The notes under the pieces are model-generated. The model worked only from the letters and a program-made list of their open reading frames with translations. It was not told the origin of the DNA and ran no database searches. From Sipunculus nudus (lineage: Eukaryota; Annelida; Sipuncula; Golfingiida; Sipunculidae): a stretch of DNA of 64,000 bases. The stretch is from the NCBI GenBank assembly GCA_026874595.1, contig CM049309.1:93704723-93768722 (forward strand), read 5' to 3'. The position numbers and the translations under genes are program-made. Shown piece by piece: positions 36,486 through 48,940 of this stretch. How positions within the stretch are numbered: position 1 is the stretch's first letter; every line of letters begins with the position of its first letter.

Positions 36486-37626
36486 CCTAGCTCACATATA
36501 CACCGGGCGCCGTACGATATTTTCAACCCGCCGGCTTGCCGTGAGTTTTCGAGACCGTACGGTCACCGTGTGATTTTTCGTCCCACGTTGTTTGCACTCA
36601 CATCATCTACGGCGACCGTACGGTGACCTCCGAAACTTGGTCGGTAAAGCCTCGGTCATAACCCGCTGCGGTCACCGCACACCGTAGAGTACCGCACGGT
36701 TTTGGGGACCGCAGGAATACTTAGGATGCCGTCCGGGAACCGTAAAGTGACCGTGCGGGTTCTATGCATGAAGCAAGTTCACCGTATGGTGCCCAGCCAG
36801 TGACAGGCAGGGTAATTTTCCCGAAAATATTCGTATGGGCGACTTGCGGTGTCCGCCGTTGCCGTACGGGCACCGTGCGATAACCTTACAGTACCCGTAA
36901 GGGCTCGGTGTGATAGGTGAAAAGTCGAATGGCTGCTGTGCGGGATCCGCACGGCTCCCTTCCGACGTAAATTTTGCCCGTGAGGTGTCATCAAGTTGCC
37001 CTGAATCTGAGCTGTCGGATATACAGCCACAACGACATATATATTATAAACAATGAACCTCTGTGCGATGAAGCCAACTTCTCTTAACGTGTCAAGTGTT
37101 TTATTAAACCTTGAAAATTGATTTGAATAAGTATAGTTCTCAGGTTTGGCACTACAATAAATGTAATATCAATAAATGAATTCCAATAATTTTATTTTTT
37201 AGTTAACGTTTATTATGAAATCGAATTTTACATAAGAAAATCTTAGGTTGTAATATACTGAAAAATAATATTAGTCTCTATCCTATTTGACCGTTTCTTA
37301 TTCTTTGGTTTAATGTTCAACTGCTATATATAAAACAGAAAATAACCTTACGGTGGCCGCACGATGCCAGCGATCGCCTGCCAGTCACCGGCCGGGCACC
37401 GTACGGTGAACTTGCTTCATGCATAAAACCGGCATGGTCTCCTTACTGTTCCCGGACGGCCCCCTTACCAACCAAGTTTCGGAGGTAACCGTACGGTCGC
37501 CGTAGATTATGTGAGTGCAAACAGCGTGGGATGAAAAATCACACGGTGACCGTACGGTCTCGAAAAATCACGGCAAGCCGGCGGGTTGAAAAAATCGTAC
37601 GGCGCCCGGTGTGTATGTGAGCTAGG
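36486..37626. mobile_element. Foldback element FB1, D2 copy
   Basis: Counterpart of 2738-3878. Both base differences noted between D1 and D2 (37085 and 37383) fall inside this element. Confidence 0.8.
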
Positions 37627-37660
37627 GATAACGCAGCTTTTTAATACGACTAGCGGGAGC

Positions 37661-38038
37661 GTTCCCGGTATATCTATGTTCCCCGGTGCCTGTGATCCCA
37701 GGTGCCTTTGCTCCTCGGCCCCTGTGATCCCCGGTACTTATTTTCCCGTGTACCTATATGTTCGCCGGTACCTATGGTTCCTTGTACCTATAGGTATCTG
37801 GCGAGATGGTAAGAGAAATCCATTGCTTATGTATGAATTAGATGATATAATACAGGGCTGTCAGAAGCCAACTCTGAAAAATAATCCCTGACTTTTCCCT
37901 GCCTTTCAGTTAGTTTTCAAGGATAAATAAAAACTTATTTCATATTTTGGTCTTAAAAAACATCATTTTAGAGCCAACTCCGAGCATACACTTTCTTAGA
38001 AAAAAATATAAAATACAAAAATCATACACCAGATCCTG
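37661..38038. repeat. 16-17-bp minisatellite and repeat R1, D2 copies
   Basis: Counterparts of 3913-4044 and 4041-4290. The 101-codon plus frame that spans the minisatellite (37586-37891) is repeat-derived. Confidence 0.75.
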
Positions 38039-38603
38039 TTTCTAATCATAAAAATATGTTGCATATATGTTTTAACAAGGGCACCGCAAAGGGGAGCATC
38101 CCCTCGCACAGTAGCCGTGAAAAAACACGACTCAGTTAGGACCCCCTACTGAGTCGTGACACCTGAGTCGTGACACAAGCTAAATTTAGAACCGCCCTGC
38201 AAGTCCACGCCACGCTTTATAACCGTATCTCCGCATACAGCCAGCAGGCAGACTGCAGGCAGAAATCCCCCATACATGCAGAACAATATACGAATATATT
38301 GGGTTATAATGGAATATTTCACACACATGGTAGGTGTCGTTGAGACAAGAAACTTTTTAAAAGGTCTAGTGGGTTTATTTTAAGTGACATGATACTTGTA
38401 AAGAATGAGGCGTTGTCAAAAATGACGAAAATATTTGCATCCTCATGGGGCCTTATAATGCGATCCTCAGAGTTAGATGTCCAGGCACTCTGGCAAGCTA
38501 GTGATCTGGCCATAATGTCAGAGGGCCGATCTTGCGCTACTCGCACAGGGCATAATTAGAATGGGTGTATTACACAGTGTGAAAATGAGGAGGGCAGCTC
38601 TCT

Positions 38604-38943
38604 GGCCTTGATCTTTGCTCCTGGGACCTCAAACTAAAAAGGGTTCCTTATCCATGGGTGGGCGAGGCACATGAGCAAGATGATAGGTGTTGGTCAAACG
38701 GTTTGGCTTAAACAGGTCCGCACGCTTTTGCCCTGTGGCCATTACCTTTGACCGTGAGCCCTCAAAATCGAAAGGATTCTTTATCCATAGGTGGGTGAGC
38801 CATATTTGCAAGATGAAAGGTTAAATAAAACAGTTTGGCTTTAAATGGGTCCACAAGCCTTTTCAAGAAGTGGGTCCAGTAGCCGTGACCTATGACCTCG
38901 TGACCTCACAATCGATAGGTTTCTTCATCCATGAAGACGACAG
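38604..38943. repeat. 'tgacctttgacc'-type tandem repeat, D2 copy
   Basis: Counterpart of 4856-5195. Confidence 0.7.
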
Positions 38944-41900
38944 CCATGGCACAGCAATCTAGGACGCGCTTTCTGTTTGGTTTATATGTTTACTAATGGA
39001 GTCTTGAGATAGTGACACCGCTGACGTAACAACGGTTCAGCCAATCACGCACTTACTTGAAATTGAGCCCGAAACCGATGTGACATATCTGTCGGACTTA
39101 CTGATTGGGCATCTTACCTGCTTATTCAAAATATTAAGTTAATAATACAGAGATAGATCATATTGTGTGAAAAAACGCTAGAATAATGTCAGGTAAAAAA
39201 TAGCTTTAGGAAATGACCCAGAAAAGTAACGAATTTAACCCAAATCTACACTAACAGCAATTCAATCGCCTGTGTTCAAACTTACAATATAAACGGTCTT
39301 ACTGTATATTACAAATTTCATCATATAAAAAAAAATAATGGATTTGTAACCAGTAATATAATTATCGGCAAAACGGCGTTGTTCCAGATGAGCGGATCTC
39401 CGTTTTTTAGCTCGGTATCAGTGACCGAGATAAATTCAGAGAATAGTTGCACCCAAACATCAAAATATGTCATTATAAATATATATAATATTTGTATTAT
39501 GGTTTCATAAAATTATAATTTGAACTCTTCCTCATCATATACTTACGGGGAAACACGAGAAATACAGAATTCCGCTCCCATGTCCTGGATATATGCCCGA
39601 AAATTGCGGAAAATATCCGGCCAAAAATTGCGCCATTAAAAGGGTTGAGCATGATTAAATGGTTCACGTTTGTGATTTTCGTGTGAATCGCCCGTTTCAG
39701 TGAGAACCGACACCAATTAAATAGCAAAACAATCGCCAAATGAGTTATCTTTTAACATACCTGACATGCGTCATTCGAGTGATTACTTTGTCGAATCATA
39801 TGCTCGATGTGTCAAAAAGAATAAAATCAAGTTGACTAACATATTTTTGTTTACGAAGCGAATTTATTTATTTTGAAAAAAGGAAACAAAAAAGGAAACA
39901 AAGGATATACTGAATGTATAACCAAGTATAAAGTTGGTCCTTTTGGACGATTGGGATTAGTGAGCGCCAGTACCGGGAAACCACTGGGTTGGGAGTTTCC
40001 CTATATGTAAACCCATTCTTCTCAAGCAGGAGTTGGCTGATTTTCGGGTTCGTCTCAGCGGACTTCGCTCAGCGGACCGGAACCCTATTGATCAATGTGC
40101 TGCTTTACAGGGAATAAAAATTCTGACCACATATAGTTTGATAAAAAGAAATTCCATATATATTAAATATAAGATATATAGCACTTAATATATATAGCTA
40201 TTAAATATATAGCACAGTGGACAACTACGGATGTCCTTCGCGAGTCAAGTCGACCAGTCCTTTACCACAGCTCCACATACTTTAAGTCCTACGATTTCAC
40301 AAGTATTTCTGTACGATATACGATATGTAAGCAAACTTCATTTTTAATGGTTTAGTGTGTGTTACATAAACTCGTTTAGAAAAAAGTCTGTTCTTATCTC
40401 AAACCGGATCCGGGGGGGGGGGGGGATTAGGGGTCTAACCCGCTTCCTATACCGGTAGAAATTATATTTTTTAGTGTTTTTACCCCGGAAAATTTAAGGC
40501 TACTCCTTACCGTCCTTTCTGGAGTTGTAAATTTTTAACTTTTATTAATTTCTTAATATTAAAGAAATTATGAATAAATTATATTATAGGTAAGTGAGTG
40601 CATCACAAAACAAGATAAGAAAGAGGCTTTATATATCAAGTCGTCTCCTTGGGTTCGTTTAAATTTGGGTCGTGAAACATATTGTGGTCGGACTAGGGTA
40701 GTCTGGATGGGATGCCATTTATATAAAATTGTCCCTTCCTGAAGTCCTAGATCGGTCCCAGAACACAAGGTGAAGTACTAGTAAAAAAGTTATAACACCT
40801 TTGACTAAAGCAAGAACAAACTATTTCACAACTATTTTACAACATCTCGGTACTTCGTATCTAATGCTCTATTAGAATTTCTGGCGGCCCGTACTGGACA
40901 TTTATTTATTTTAACTCGGTTTTCGCTGGTGAAGGAGAAGGTCGGGTGGTGGGTGTCAGGCCCCTTCAACTTCACTGCTCGATCCCCATCTCTCCCCGCG
41001 CCGCATCTCTCTGCATGCTCTGAAGTCACCGCCCTCTGAAGCCACTGACATCACCTGTATTCCTGGCCGGATTAATTACCTGTGGTGTACAACCGATACA
41101 CATAAAAGCACACCAGCAAGGAATACAACTAAACCCAGGAACCTATAGGGAATCAGCTGTATAGGCTGTCTTGGTAAAACATATTTGAAAATAAAATAAA
41201 ATCTGCTGATAGATTAGATTGAAATATCATAATTTTCTTTTATAATCATATAGCAAGATCGGATATGTTGATTGCGGCTCCCGTTTATATACCTGACCAT
41301 TTTACCCAGCATGCATCGCTTCATGGGACCCGAGTCCTACATTGGTAGTGTGAATCAATGCCTTATTTAATGCTTTATTGAGGAAGCCAAGTCCTTCCTA
41401 ATTAATTCCACGTATTGTTCAAGCGCTCAAAGCAAATAAACCCCATTGTGTTTGTTTGTGTCCCTCTGTGACAAACAAAAGATGATTCAAAGGTATGTAC
41501 AAACTAACCTAACAATATGTTATTGGTCTTTGATTCTTGCCGACTCCTTGTCCTCTCGTCTACAAACAATACGTCATTTCACACCTTCACTTCGTACCTA
41601 TTTTTCTTATTTACATGTACTCTGTTCTGGTATTTGATCGGTAATGGTGAATTATGTTTGGTTCTCAAATACTTGTTGGTTTATAGATAATTACTCAGCA
41701 CACAGTGTTTGTTCTGTGTTGGCTACGGTTTATTTTTACAAACCAGCTGTATGAAACATAAAAATGGCAATACAAAACAAGATGACACAGACAGAAAATT
41801 GTGGACGGAATATAGGACAACATAGAGAAATGACACTATGAGGACTGAGTAGTGTTTTAGTAACATGTGAACTAAATTTATATCTTGACGTTGATAAGTA

Positions 41901-43175
41901 TAACTGTTTAAACCGAAGTACTGGTCAAACTGACACAATGACTATGTAATAACAAATTTGTTTTGAGATGAAAAGAAGACGCGTGTGCCCATTGCATTCA
42001 TAATACTTAACTAAATAGGTGGGAAAGAACTAACATTTTCATTTTAAATTTCCTTTGATTTTAATATGCAATATAGAAAATAAATTAAATCTCTGTGGCC
42101 TACTTCTTTCCTTACAGACTGAAAAATATTGCTTTACTCACAGTGAATTATACAGGAAATACTATGTTTACGATGTTTTATAGTATATCAGTGGTCGTGA
42201 TATGAATAATCTAACGAGAGTTGGGTCATGATAATTAAGTTCGCTGTCTATTGCGAGAAATATCTGAAAATGTACTATTTCATAATTTAAAAATTACTGT
42301 CTGATACACATTTAATGAATCATTTGAAAAAAAGGCCAGTTATATTTAGAAAAAAATTGACCCGATAAATTGGCTTAATTGCAAAGGTACAAACCAGAAA
42401 TTGTACACACATACAAATTTAAAAATTGAGATGCGATAAATTGTTTGTTTGTTTGAGTTATGTTTGCAATCATCTGAACGTAACTATACAATATTGTGAA
42501 AATATTATCTATCACATATGCGATACATATATATACTGTTTAAATCATGCAGTATAAAAAAGAACGACACAATAAATATTTGAAAAGGAAAAGGAACTTT
42601 TAATAATTATGGGTAATATTTTTATATACAATTTAATGTAATACATATTATACATATTTATATATGAAATATCAGCACTACTATAAACCATATATTATTA
42701 TTATTATTACACTACAGATCACATAATCATCATACACCTCCTTTATTATCTATATAATTACACTCATTCATCTTGTTAAGTTTTTATAAATACTGTGGGA
42801 GTGTCACATTTCTTTAGATTTTATTAGGTAGCTATTCAATAAACGTGTCAAGAAGTATTCCGCACTTGGCTGTTGACCCTTGTATGTTAATTATCATACC
42901 CGAGTAAAGAGTCCCGCTGATCTCGTACAGCTATTCACAGAACGTGCAACAAAGGAAGCTAAGACTGGTAAGAGTATATCACATACAGCTAGGACCGTTA
43001 GGTGACATTTGTGGAAACCCCCCTGTGGTGTTATTGCAAATTCACAAGTAGCCTGTATATAAATGACAGTTGTCCAGCGTAGGGTGTTTGAGTTGAAGCT
43101 TTAAGTGCAAGATACACACGTTTATGATTGCACGTGGAAGATGTGCGGTGTGTTGCGTTATGGACACACTTCACT

Positions 43176-43190
43176 GGTCAGCAGCTGACC
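43176..43190. promoter_or_regulatory. Conserved palindromic upstream site of gene copy C
   Basis: Perfect palindrome ggtcagcagctgacc, 289 bp before the ATG, identical to copies A and B. Confidence 0.5.
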
Positions 43191-43372
43191 ACTGGTCCTT
43201 TGTTTAGAGGCGGCAGAGTTCACAAAGAGGTGACTATTGTCCCTCTTTACACGTAACATCGGTGCGACAAGCGCACACGCTTAATTAATAAGAAAATTAC
43301 CACATAAACACTGTATCTCACACGTGTTAATTGTCGCTTTTAATCAGAGAAACCCATGCGTTCCGTACAAGG

Positions 43373-43386
43373 TATATATATATAAA
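43373..43386 (+). promoter_or_regulatory. TATA box of gene copy C
   Basis: TATATATATATAAA. The box is changed to a longer TA run compared with copies A and B but keeps a usable TATATAAA core. Confidence 0.5.
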
Positions 43387-43478
43387 TGACTCCCACCGGA
43401 GAGAGTAACTCATACACACTGAGAAACCACCGAGGCATCAACTTTCTACACTAGCCGTCCTTTTGAGGAAATATCAAC

Positions 43479-43805
43479 ATGGAGAATATTATAGCCGCAA
43501 CTTTCCCTGCTGTCCCGCCCGCCAGAAACCTCTCCGAATCCGAGTTCGACTTACAAGTACAAGAAAGAAAACTGAACAAGGTTTGTGAGCAGATTGAAGC
43601 ACTTGACCGTCACATCAGTCAGCTGGTTGTGCGTCAGAAACGAGCCAAGTTCATCAGCAACGGTGTCTTCACGAGCAACCTGAAAATGAGGCTGATGACG
43701 TTACAAGGACTGCGTCACACGCTGTACCAGTACGCGTCCAAGCAAGCACAGAGCGTTATGCTGATTGAACAGGGCTGTGCTGTCTCCAAGGCCAAGCAAT
43801 GCTGA
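43479..43805 (+). CDS. Small coiled-coil protein, copy C (108 aa)
   Basis: Full-length frame differing from copy A at V15A, A50V, N59I, M65T, R66S and T105A, with two further silent changes. The M65T/R66S pair falls in the otherwise conserved NGVF-MR-NLKMRL segment and is unique to this copy. The heptad positions of the predicted coiled coil are intact. The upstream palindrome and TATA box are kept, but the sequence corresponding to A's polyadenylation signal is deleted. Family unknown, as for the other copies. Confidence 0.7.
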   Translation: MENIIAATFPAVPPARNLSESEFDLQVQERKLNKVCEQIEALDRHISQLVVRQKRAKFISNGVFTSNLKMRLMTLQGLRHTLYQYASKQAQSVMLIEQGCAVSKAKQC

Positions 43806-45454
43806 AGGCGTAGGTCGAACGCACTAATCGATCGTGGTATGATCGTAAGCTTTTCACGATGTACCTTACCAGAAGCCATCAAGGTGCTCCTAGCCCCGTG
43901 GGGCTTCCACAATGTTCAGATCTAGCGTTGTTTCACATTCCTCACATCACCACAGCCCCATGTTGTATACAATCACCATTTAAAGATAAAGGGTAAAACC
44001 TCAGACCTTATATAACTGGACAAAAACATAAAGGGGGTTCATATATGCATACATACATCATATAAATTATAAATATTACACATATAAAAATTTATTCACT
44101 CGAGAAAATTTGAAAACGCCCACTTAAATCATAATGCCATATGTTGTTTTCGTTATATTAATATTCGACAATAATGATCTCTGAGAGGCCCCCTGTCTCC
44201 CCTAAACAGTATTTAAAATATAAAAAAAAATATTTTAGACCACTTGTGCTACCTGAATTAATGTTAGCTCTGTCTAAAAGGTAAGTACCGCTTACAGGAT
44301 ATACAGGACAACTTTAACATTAAGATGTCATAAAAAGTTTGGAGAAGCGAATAAAACGTAATTTCTTTAAGTACCTTAATTACAAGCGTTTTATATTCCC
44401 CGAACAAACTGTCTTTCTCTCTAATAACTCCACCCAAACCGCATTGCATAGACTGGTTGATAATTGACTAATAGGTATGAATCACGGACGCGAAACTCGC
44501 GATATATATATTGTTGGGTAAATTAAAACAATATGGCGTAAGTGGAAATTTGCATAGCTAGCTTTATAATTATTTTTTATGACCGAAAGCAGTTCGTCCG
44601 ATTCAATAACCATAATTCTGAATCGAGAACCCTTAAAACGGGGATACCACAAGGCACAGTACTTGGGATGATTCTGTTTCTATTATGCCTTAACGATTTG
44701 CCCGCTCATTTAAAGATGCCCATTCACCAACTTTTTGAAAAAGAATTTCTGTGATTTCTGGCTTCCTCTTTGTATATATTAGTGACCTGAGGGTAATTTG
44801 GGTTGTGAAGAGTTCTTATAACGCCTTTGTGTAGGATGTATGAATTTGTTTATCAACAACATGTTTGTAAACACAGCAATGTTGATAAACGGGAAAAACA
44901 TGTCGCCTAAGGTTGTAGGTTGAATATATGTGGTGGTAGAAAGGACATTGTTGGAAAACGTCATTTGCAAAGCTCTGGCATTATGACTTGCCGCCGGATG
45001 CTCTTGTTGTATTTGTTTTGATTATTTTGGCGGGCCCCCACATATTATAAACATGTTGATATCAACAAAACAAACAGCCTGTGTGCGGTGATATCCACAA
45101 TTTCCCGTCTCTTTTTAACAAAGCTCCTAGGAATTGCCTTTAGGATAAAAAGGTCAGATAGGTGATTGGGTCCCTTTAACAGACGTCTAGACGCTGAATG
45201 TTCTATTTACGCCGATGGCAGCACTCTCTATACGCGGATCGCTTCTGTTGCGATTCAGCACAACATAAGCTGCAGAGTACTGTAGACCAAGTTACCAAAT
45301 GGCTCCGTAAAAAAAAAAAAACTAGTTGCACACGCCACACAATCAGCTACAATGCTAATAAATTCAAAACAACGCAACACATCAAATACATTACGAATCA
45401 GTATTGATGAACATGTTATCCCGAGCGTTGATGTATACTGTCACCTTGGCCTGA

Positions 45455-45930
45455 TTGGTTTTCTTTATTGCCTCCAATGAATTGGAGTATAATCAGTTTT
45501 CTAATAATGAGAATGCGCCATCAGATGTTATAATACAAAATTAAATTGTAACACACAACATTAAAATGAAATTAAAATACAAAAAATCTAATAAAAATTA
45601 GTATATAAATAGGCATATTCATGTAGACATTTCGTGTCATTAAACCAGGATATTACCTGACATCAAGGTAATACAAAAAACACAAAAATAATTTCTCGTT
45701 ACTTAATATAATTTTCGGCTACAACGTCTCGAAGGTTGGCTTCATAGTTCTAATGCATTAAGCAAGCCCTTAACGAAAGTGAAACTATGTCCTCCCGTGA
45801 CATATCAGGGACAGTTTTTCCAAGGAGAGTAGCGATAAACGAGAAGTCATCTAAGTTGAAGAGGTAAGCGCTTGTGTACACTAAAGTTATCAATAATGTA
45901 TCCCAGATGGAAATCTCTTTCTGTTTTTGT
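45455..45930 (-). mobile_element. Probable LINE 3' end inserted on the opposite strand
   Basis: On the minus strand this ends in ccaattcattggaggcaata followed by aagaa. That resembles the 3' terminus of LINEs whose UTR carries an AATAAA near the end. The host LINE reading is interrupted here and resumes about 475 bp later. No coding sequence was recognised in it, so the assignment is tentative. Confidence 0.4.
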
Positions 45931-45992
45931 CATATCAAATTCTATTACTACACATCTTACATGGAAATCTCAAACTTCTACAGTTTTTTTAA

Positions 45993-46403
45993 GGATAAGA
46001 TAAGATAAGATAAAGTTTATTGCTATATATATGTAAGAAAATCATCATATACAATAGAATTTTACTTGACTGGCTTGCTTAAACAAACACATTAAACAAG
46101 AAATAATAAAATAAATTGTGTATAGAGAAAAAGACGTTTGACTAGGAATGTTTGACTAGGTTATTGTGCCGCAAGTGATATATTTAATTGCCGAACGGCT
46201 GACGCGTATGTGCTAGTTTGAGTTCTTTTGGAATAGCGATCTATAGCGAACCCCCGATTTCATTTTTTTAAACAAATAGTGCACCGGATGACTCTTCTAT
46301 AATGTCGTTTGCTTTCTTCAACAATCGTGTTTGAAATATGGAGTCAACTGTGGGTAAAGGAACCCCAATGATCCTCTCAGCTGTTCTAACTACCATCGAA
46401 AGA
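45993..46403 (-). mobile_element. 5'-truncated LINE 3' end inserted on the opposite strand
   Basis: Reads on the minus strand as a post-RT C-terminal segment (VVRTAERIIGVPLPTVDSIF, then KKANDIIEESSGALF, then IDRYSKRTQTSTYASAVRQL after a frame slip). A short UTR follows, then an end in aataaactttatc and repeated ttatc. This is the normal 3' end of CR1/L2-type LINEs with a short tandem tail. The interrupted host LINE is continuous across the junctions in the unit A copy (28850-28885). Confidence 0.85.
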
Positions 46404-47239
46404 CGGTTATGATGCAGAACAGGGCTATTACACGGACTTAGCAAATGTTTTCCACAGAAGTTTCTACTCACCCTTTATCATGCGTTCGTTCAGCCAACAA
46501 TAGACTATTTGGCTTAAAGGTATGGGGCAGCTGTCCAAGCACTTTCCTTGCCGCTATTCAGCGTTTTCAGTGTCGGGCGGCGAGGATTAATTCAAGTATG
46601 ACCCGTCACGAAATAGTCTTGAATTAATCAAAGAAATTCGTTTGATGATAATCGAGCAGCGATATTTTTTCCTTTTATCTGTTGTAACTTATAAATGCAA
46701 ATAATGGTTTAGCCCCTTCGCATCTGCATGTGTGATAAGTCCCCGGTGGCGAAAGAAACCATTATATCACGCGCTCAACAAATAACAATAACTGTATCCT
46801 TCCTAAACCACGCATTACATCCTTTAAAATTGCTTCATTCTATGCAAGCAGTGCCCTGTGGAATGCCCTTCACGAATATATCACGTTTATACTTTCCCAA
46901 TCTTGCAGCGGTATCTTAACATCTTGTACTGTACAATATAATTTATCAAGCATGGTTGTTTGCCTGTTGCATCTTATCCCTCTGAGTTTTGAAATGTTAA
47001 TGATAACCTGATGATTTTAAATTATAATCTGTCATTTTGTATTAGTTTACAGTCTAAGTATATCATTTACTTTTGTATTGTAACTTGTATTTTTTATTTT
47101 TATTGTCATGTTTATCATAAATTTCTTGTATTTCATATCTGGAACAGGGCCCTGCTTACATCAAAAGTTTTCTTCTGGTGCAGTTTACCCTGCAGAATGT
47201 TGTAATAAATAAATGAATTATAAATACAGAAAAATTTCA

Positions 47240-47427
47240 TCATTTGGGTCTTATCATTAGTTATTATTGCAGTATTATCTATCATATATAGAAAACACCG
47301 TCATCTCACGATTGTTATTAACTAACATCACCAATATATTCGAGGAATCACTGAGCTACTACTTACCGGTAGTCATTCTCGGAGATTTTAACATTGACAT
47401 TAGTAACGGAGGCCGGTCAAATAATGT
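47240..47427 (+). mobile_element. LINE endonuclease fragment
   Basis: The plus frame reads ...ESLSYYLPVVILGDFNIDIS... (about 47343-47405). ILGDFN is the conserved catalytic-region motif of the apurinic/apyrimidinic-type endonuclease of LINE ORF2. The frame leads straight into the VDLMFSN minisatellite. Confidence 0.8.
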
Positions 47428-48043
47428 AGACTTAATGTTCTCTAATGTTACCACATCTGCAGTAACACATGTAGATTAAATGTTCTCTAACGTAACCACA
47501 TCAGTAGTAACACATGTAGATTTAATGTTCTCTAATGTTACCACATCAGCAGTAACACATGTAGATTTAATGTTCTCTAATGTTACCACATCAGCAGTAA
47601 CACATGTAGACTTAATGTTCACTAACGTAACCACATCAGTAGTAACACATGTAGATTTAATGTTCTCTAATGTTACCACATCAGCAGTAACACATGTAGA
47701 TTTAATGTTCTCTAATGTTACCACATCAGCAGTAACACATGTAGACTTAATGTTCACTAACGTAACCACATCAGCAGTAATACATGTAGATTTAATGTTC
47801 ACTAACGTAACCACACCAGTAGTAACACATGTAGATTTAATGTTCTCTAACGTAACCACATCAGTAGTAACATATGTAGATTTAATGTTCTCTAATGTAA
47901 CGACTTCAACAGTAACATATGTAGATTTAATGTTCTCTAATGTAACCACATCAGCAGCAACACATGTAGATTTAATGTTCTGTAATGTTACCACGTAAGC
48001 AGCAACACATGTAGATTTAATGTTCTCTAATGTAACCATCATC
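47428..48043. repeat. 45-bp minisatellite grown from a LINE endonuclease motif, about 13.7 copies
   Basis: Each 45-bp unit encodes VDLMFSNVTTSAVTH on the plus strand, apart from a TAA in the second unit and near the end. LINE endonucleases typically have a conserved (I/V)DL(I/M)FSN segment after ILGDFN, so the array seems to have arisen by tandem amplification of that codon stretch. Because 45 is a multiple of 3, both strands stay open (172 codons plus, 222 codons minus). Units differ at a few positions (tgttacc or cgtaacc). Confidence 0.9.
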
Positions 48044-48940
48044 ATAATGTTACATATTCCCAAGTTAATTCGCGTGTTAGTGACTGTACATTTGTGAATA
48101 TTCCTTGATGATGTTTCTGAACTCGGATCACGTGTCAGGTCCACACCATTCCCTGAAATCCCATGAAAATTTCAGGATATTCCGTTCATGATTGCCAGAG
48201 TTATGCTGTGAAAAAACACACACACGAACACAAACACCATCGAAGATGAACGCATACCCACCCGACGGAGGCAATAAACATTTAACATGCACCTATTGGA
48301 TCTTCCAGGATAAAACCTAGAGATGAGTTTTGGATGACATCACAGACCCGGAATATGATAAAGCAAAAGACAGAAAAATCACAAGTGTTGTATACATGTA
48401 GAAAACTGTTACGCTCCTTTCCTGAGGTATAATAAAGTTAGAAATATGATAACAACTCTAATAAGAAATTATAAACTTTATGTTTCAATTATAATATCGA
48501 TTATAATAACAAAGATATCATTAAAGCCTAAAGATATTGGAAATAGGGTTTATATAGATATTAATGTACACGCAACAGTTGTCCCGGCGGGTGGGGTACT
48601 TCCATGCTACAATATAAGAGAATAACAAGTGACCCATGGGTCATGACGCTCAGCTGACTGGGAAGAGATTCGCAAAAGGAAATTTTATCATCAAAATGGT
48701 AGTATATACCCATTCAACTGAAGCATCAAACAGATTAACCAACAGGCCAAGATTTAGTCTGTATTTATATATCTCAAAAATAGAGAAAAATGTGTAAACT
48801 TTTAAAACTAGAATACAGGTAACCGACAAGTGACTACATGTATCTGCCAAAATCGGATAGTGAGGCATGGATTGAGTGGCAAGGGGAAATAGAGTGAGTT
48901 ATGTTGCATATTAGCATGGATGTCTGCAGCCTAAATGTGT
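48044..48940. other. Unassigned DNA
   Basis: Contains a small hairpin (cctgaaat...atttcagg, about 48153-48177) and the end of what looks like a dispersed repeat (cacccgacggaggcaataaa, 48258-48277). No gene recognised. Confidence 0.5.

Larger units (their letters stand above)
33743..40300. repeat. Large near-identical duplicate block, copy D2
   Basis: 6558 bp matching 1-6552. The 6-bp length excess is fully explained by two AT microsatellites, so no other net indel exists. It sits between the LINE fragment after unit B and unit C. Because units A, B and C differ by several percent plus large insertions, the two blocks cannot have the same history as the units around them, unless by conversion or by assembly error. 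Confidence 0.97.
40368..44555. repeat. Repeat unit C
   Basis: Begins aaactcgtttag about 67 bp after the right border of D2, equivalent to 18258 in unit A. It lacks A's 18431-20247 segment, A's LINE insertion, FB2, and a stretch corresponding to about 24720-25230 of A. It has its own 66-bp tag (40301-40367) of unknown origin. It contains gene copy C. Confidence 0.92.
44556..47230 (+). mobile_element. LINE ORF2 and 3' UTR after unit C, broken by nested insertions
   Basis: The RT block at 44580-44720 is the best preserved of the three (QFVRFNNHN..., then TGIPQGTVLGMILFLLCLND). About 430 bp of foreign sequence (44755-45180) then intervenes. 'CSIYADGSTLYT' follows (about 45197-45235; second catalytic D changed to G), and 'QVTKWL' after it. 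Two further insertions follow (45455-45930 and 45993-46403). The C-terminus resumes with 'LLHGLSKCFPQKFLLTLYHA' and 'NNGLAPSHLHV' (about 46420-46730). An AT-rich 3' UTR ends in aataaataaatgaattataa near 47206-47230. The element is dead. Confidence 0.8.

Noticed and set aside
47476-48144. 222-codon minus-strand frame and 172-codon plus-strand frame
   Set aside because: Both are produced by the 45-bp unit (a multiple of 3 without stops). Only the plus reading has a source, the LINE endonuclease motif, and it contains stops at both ends.
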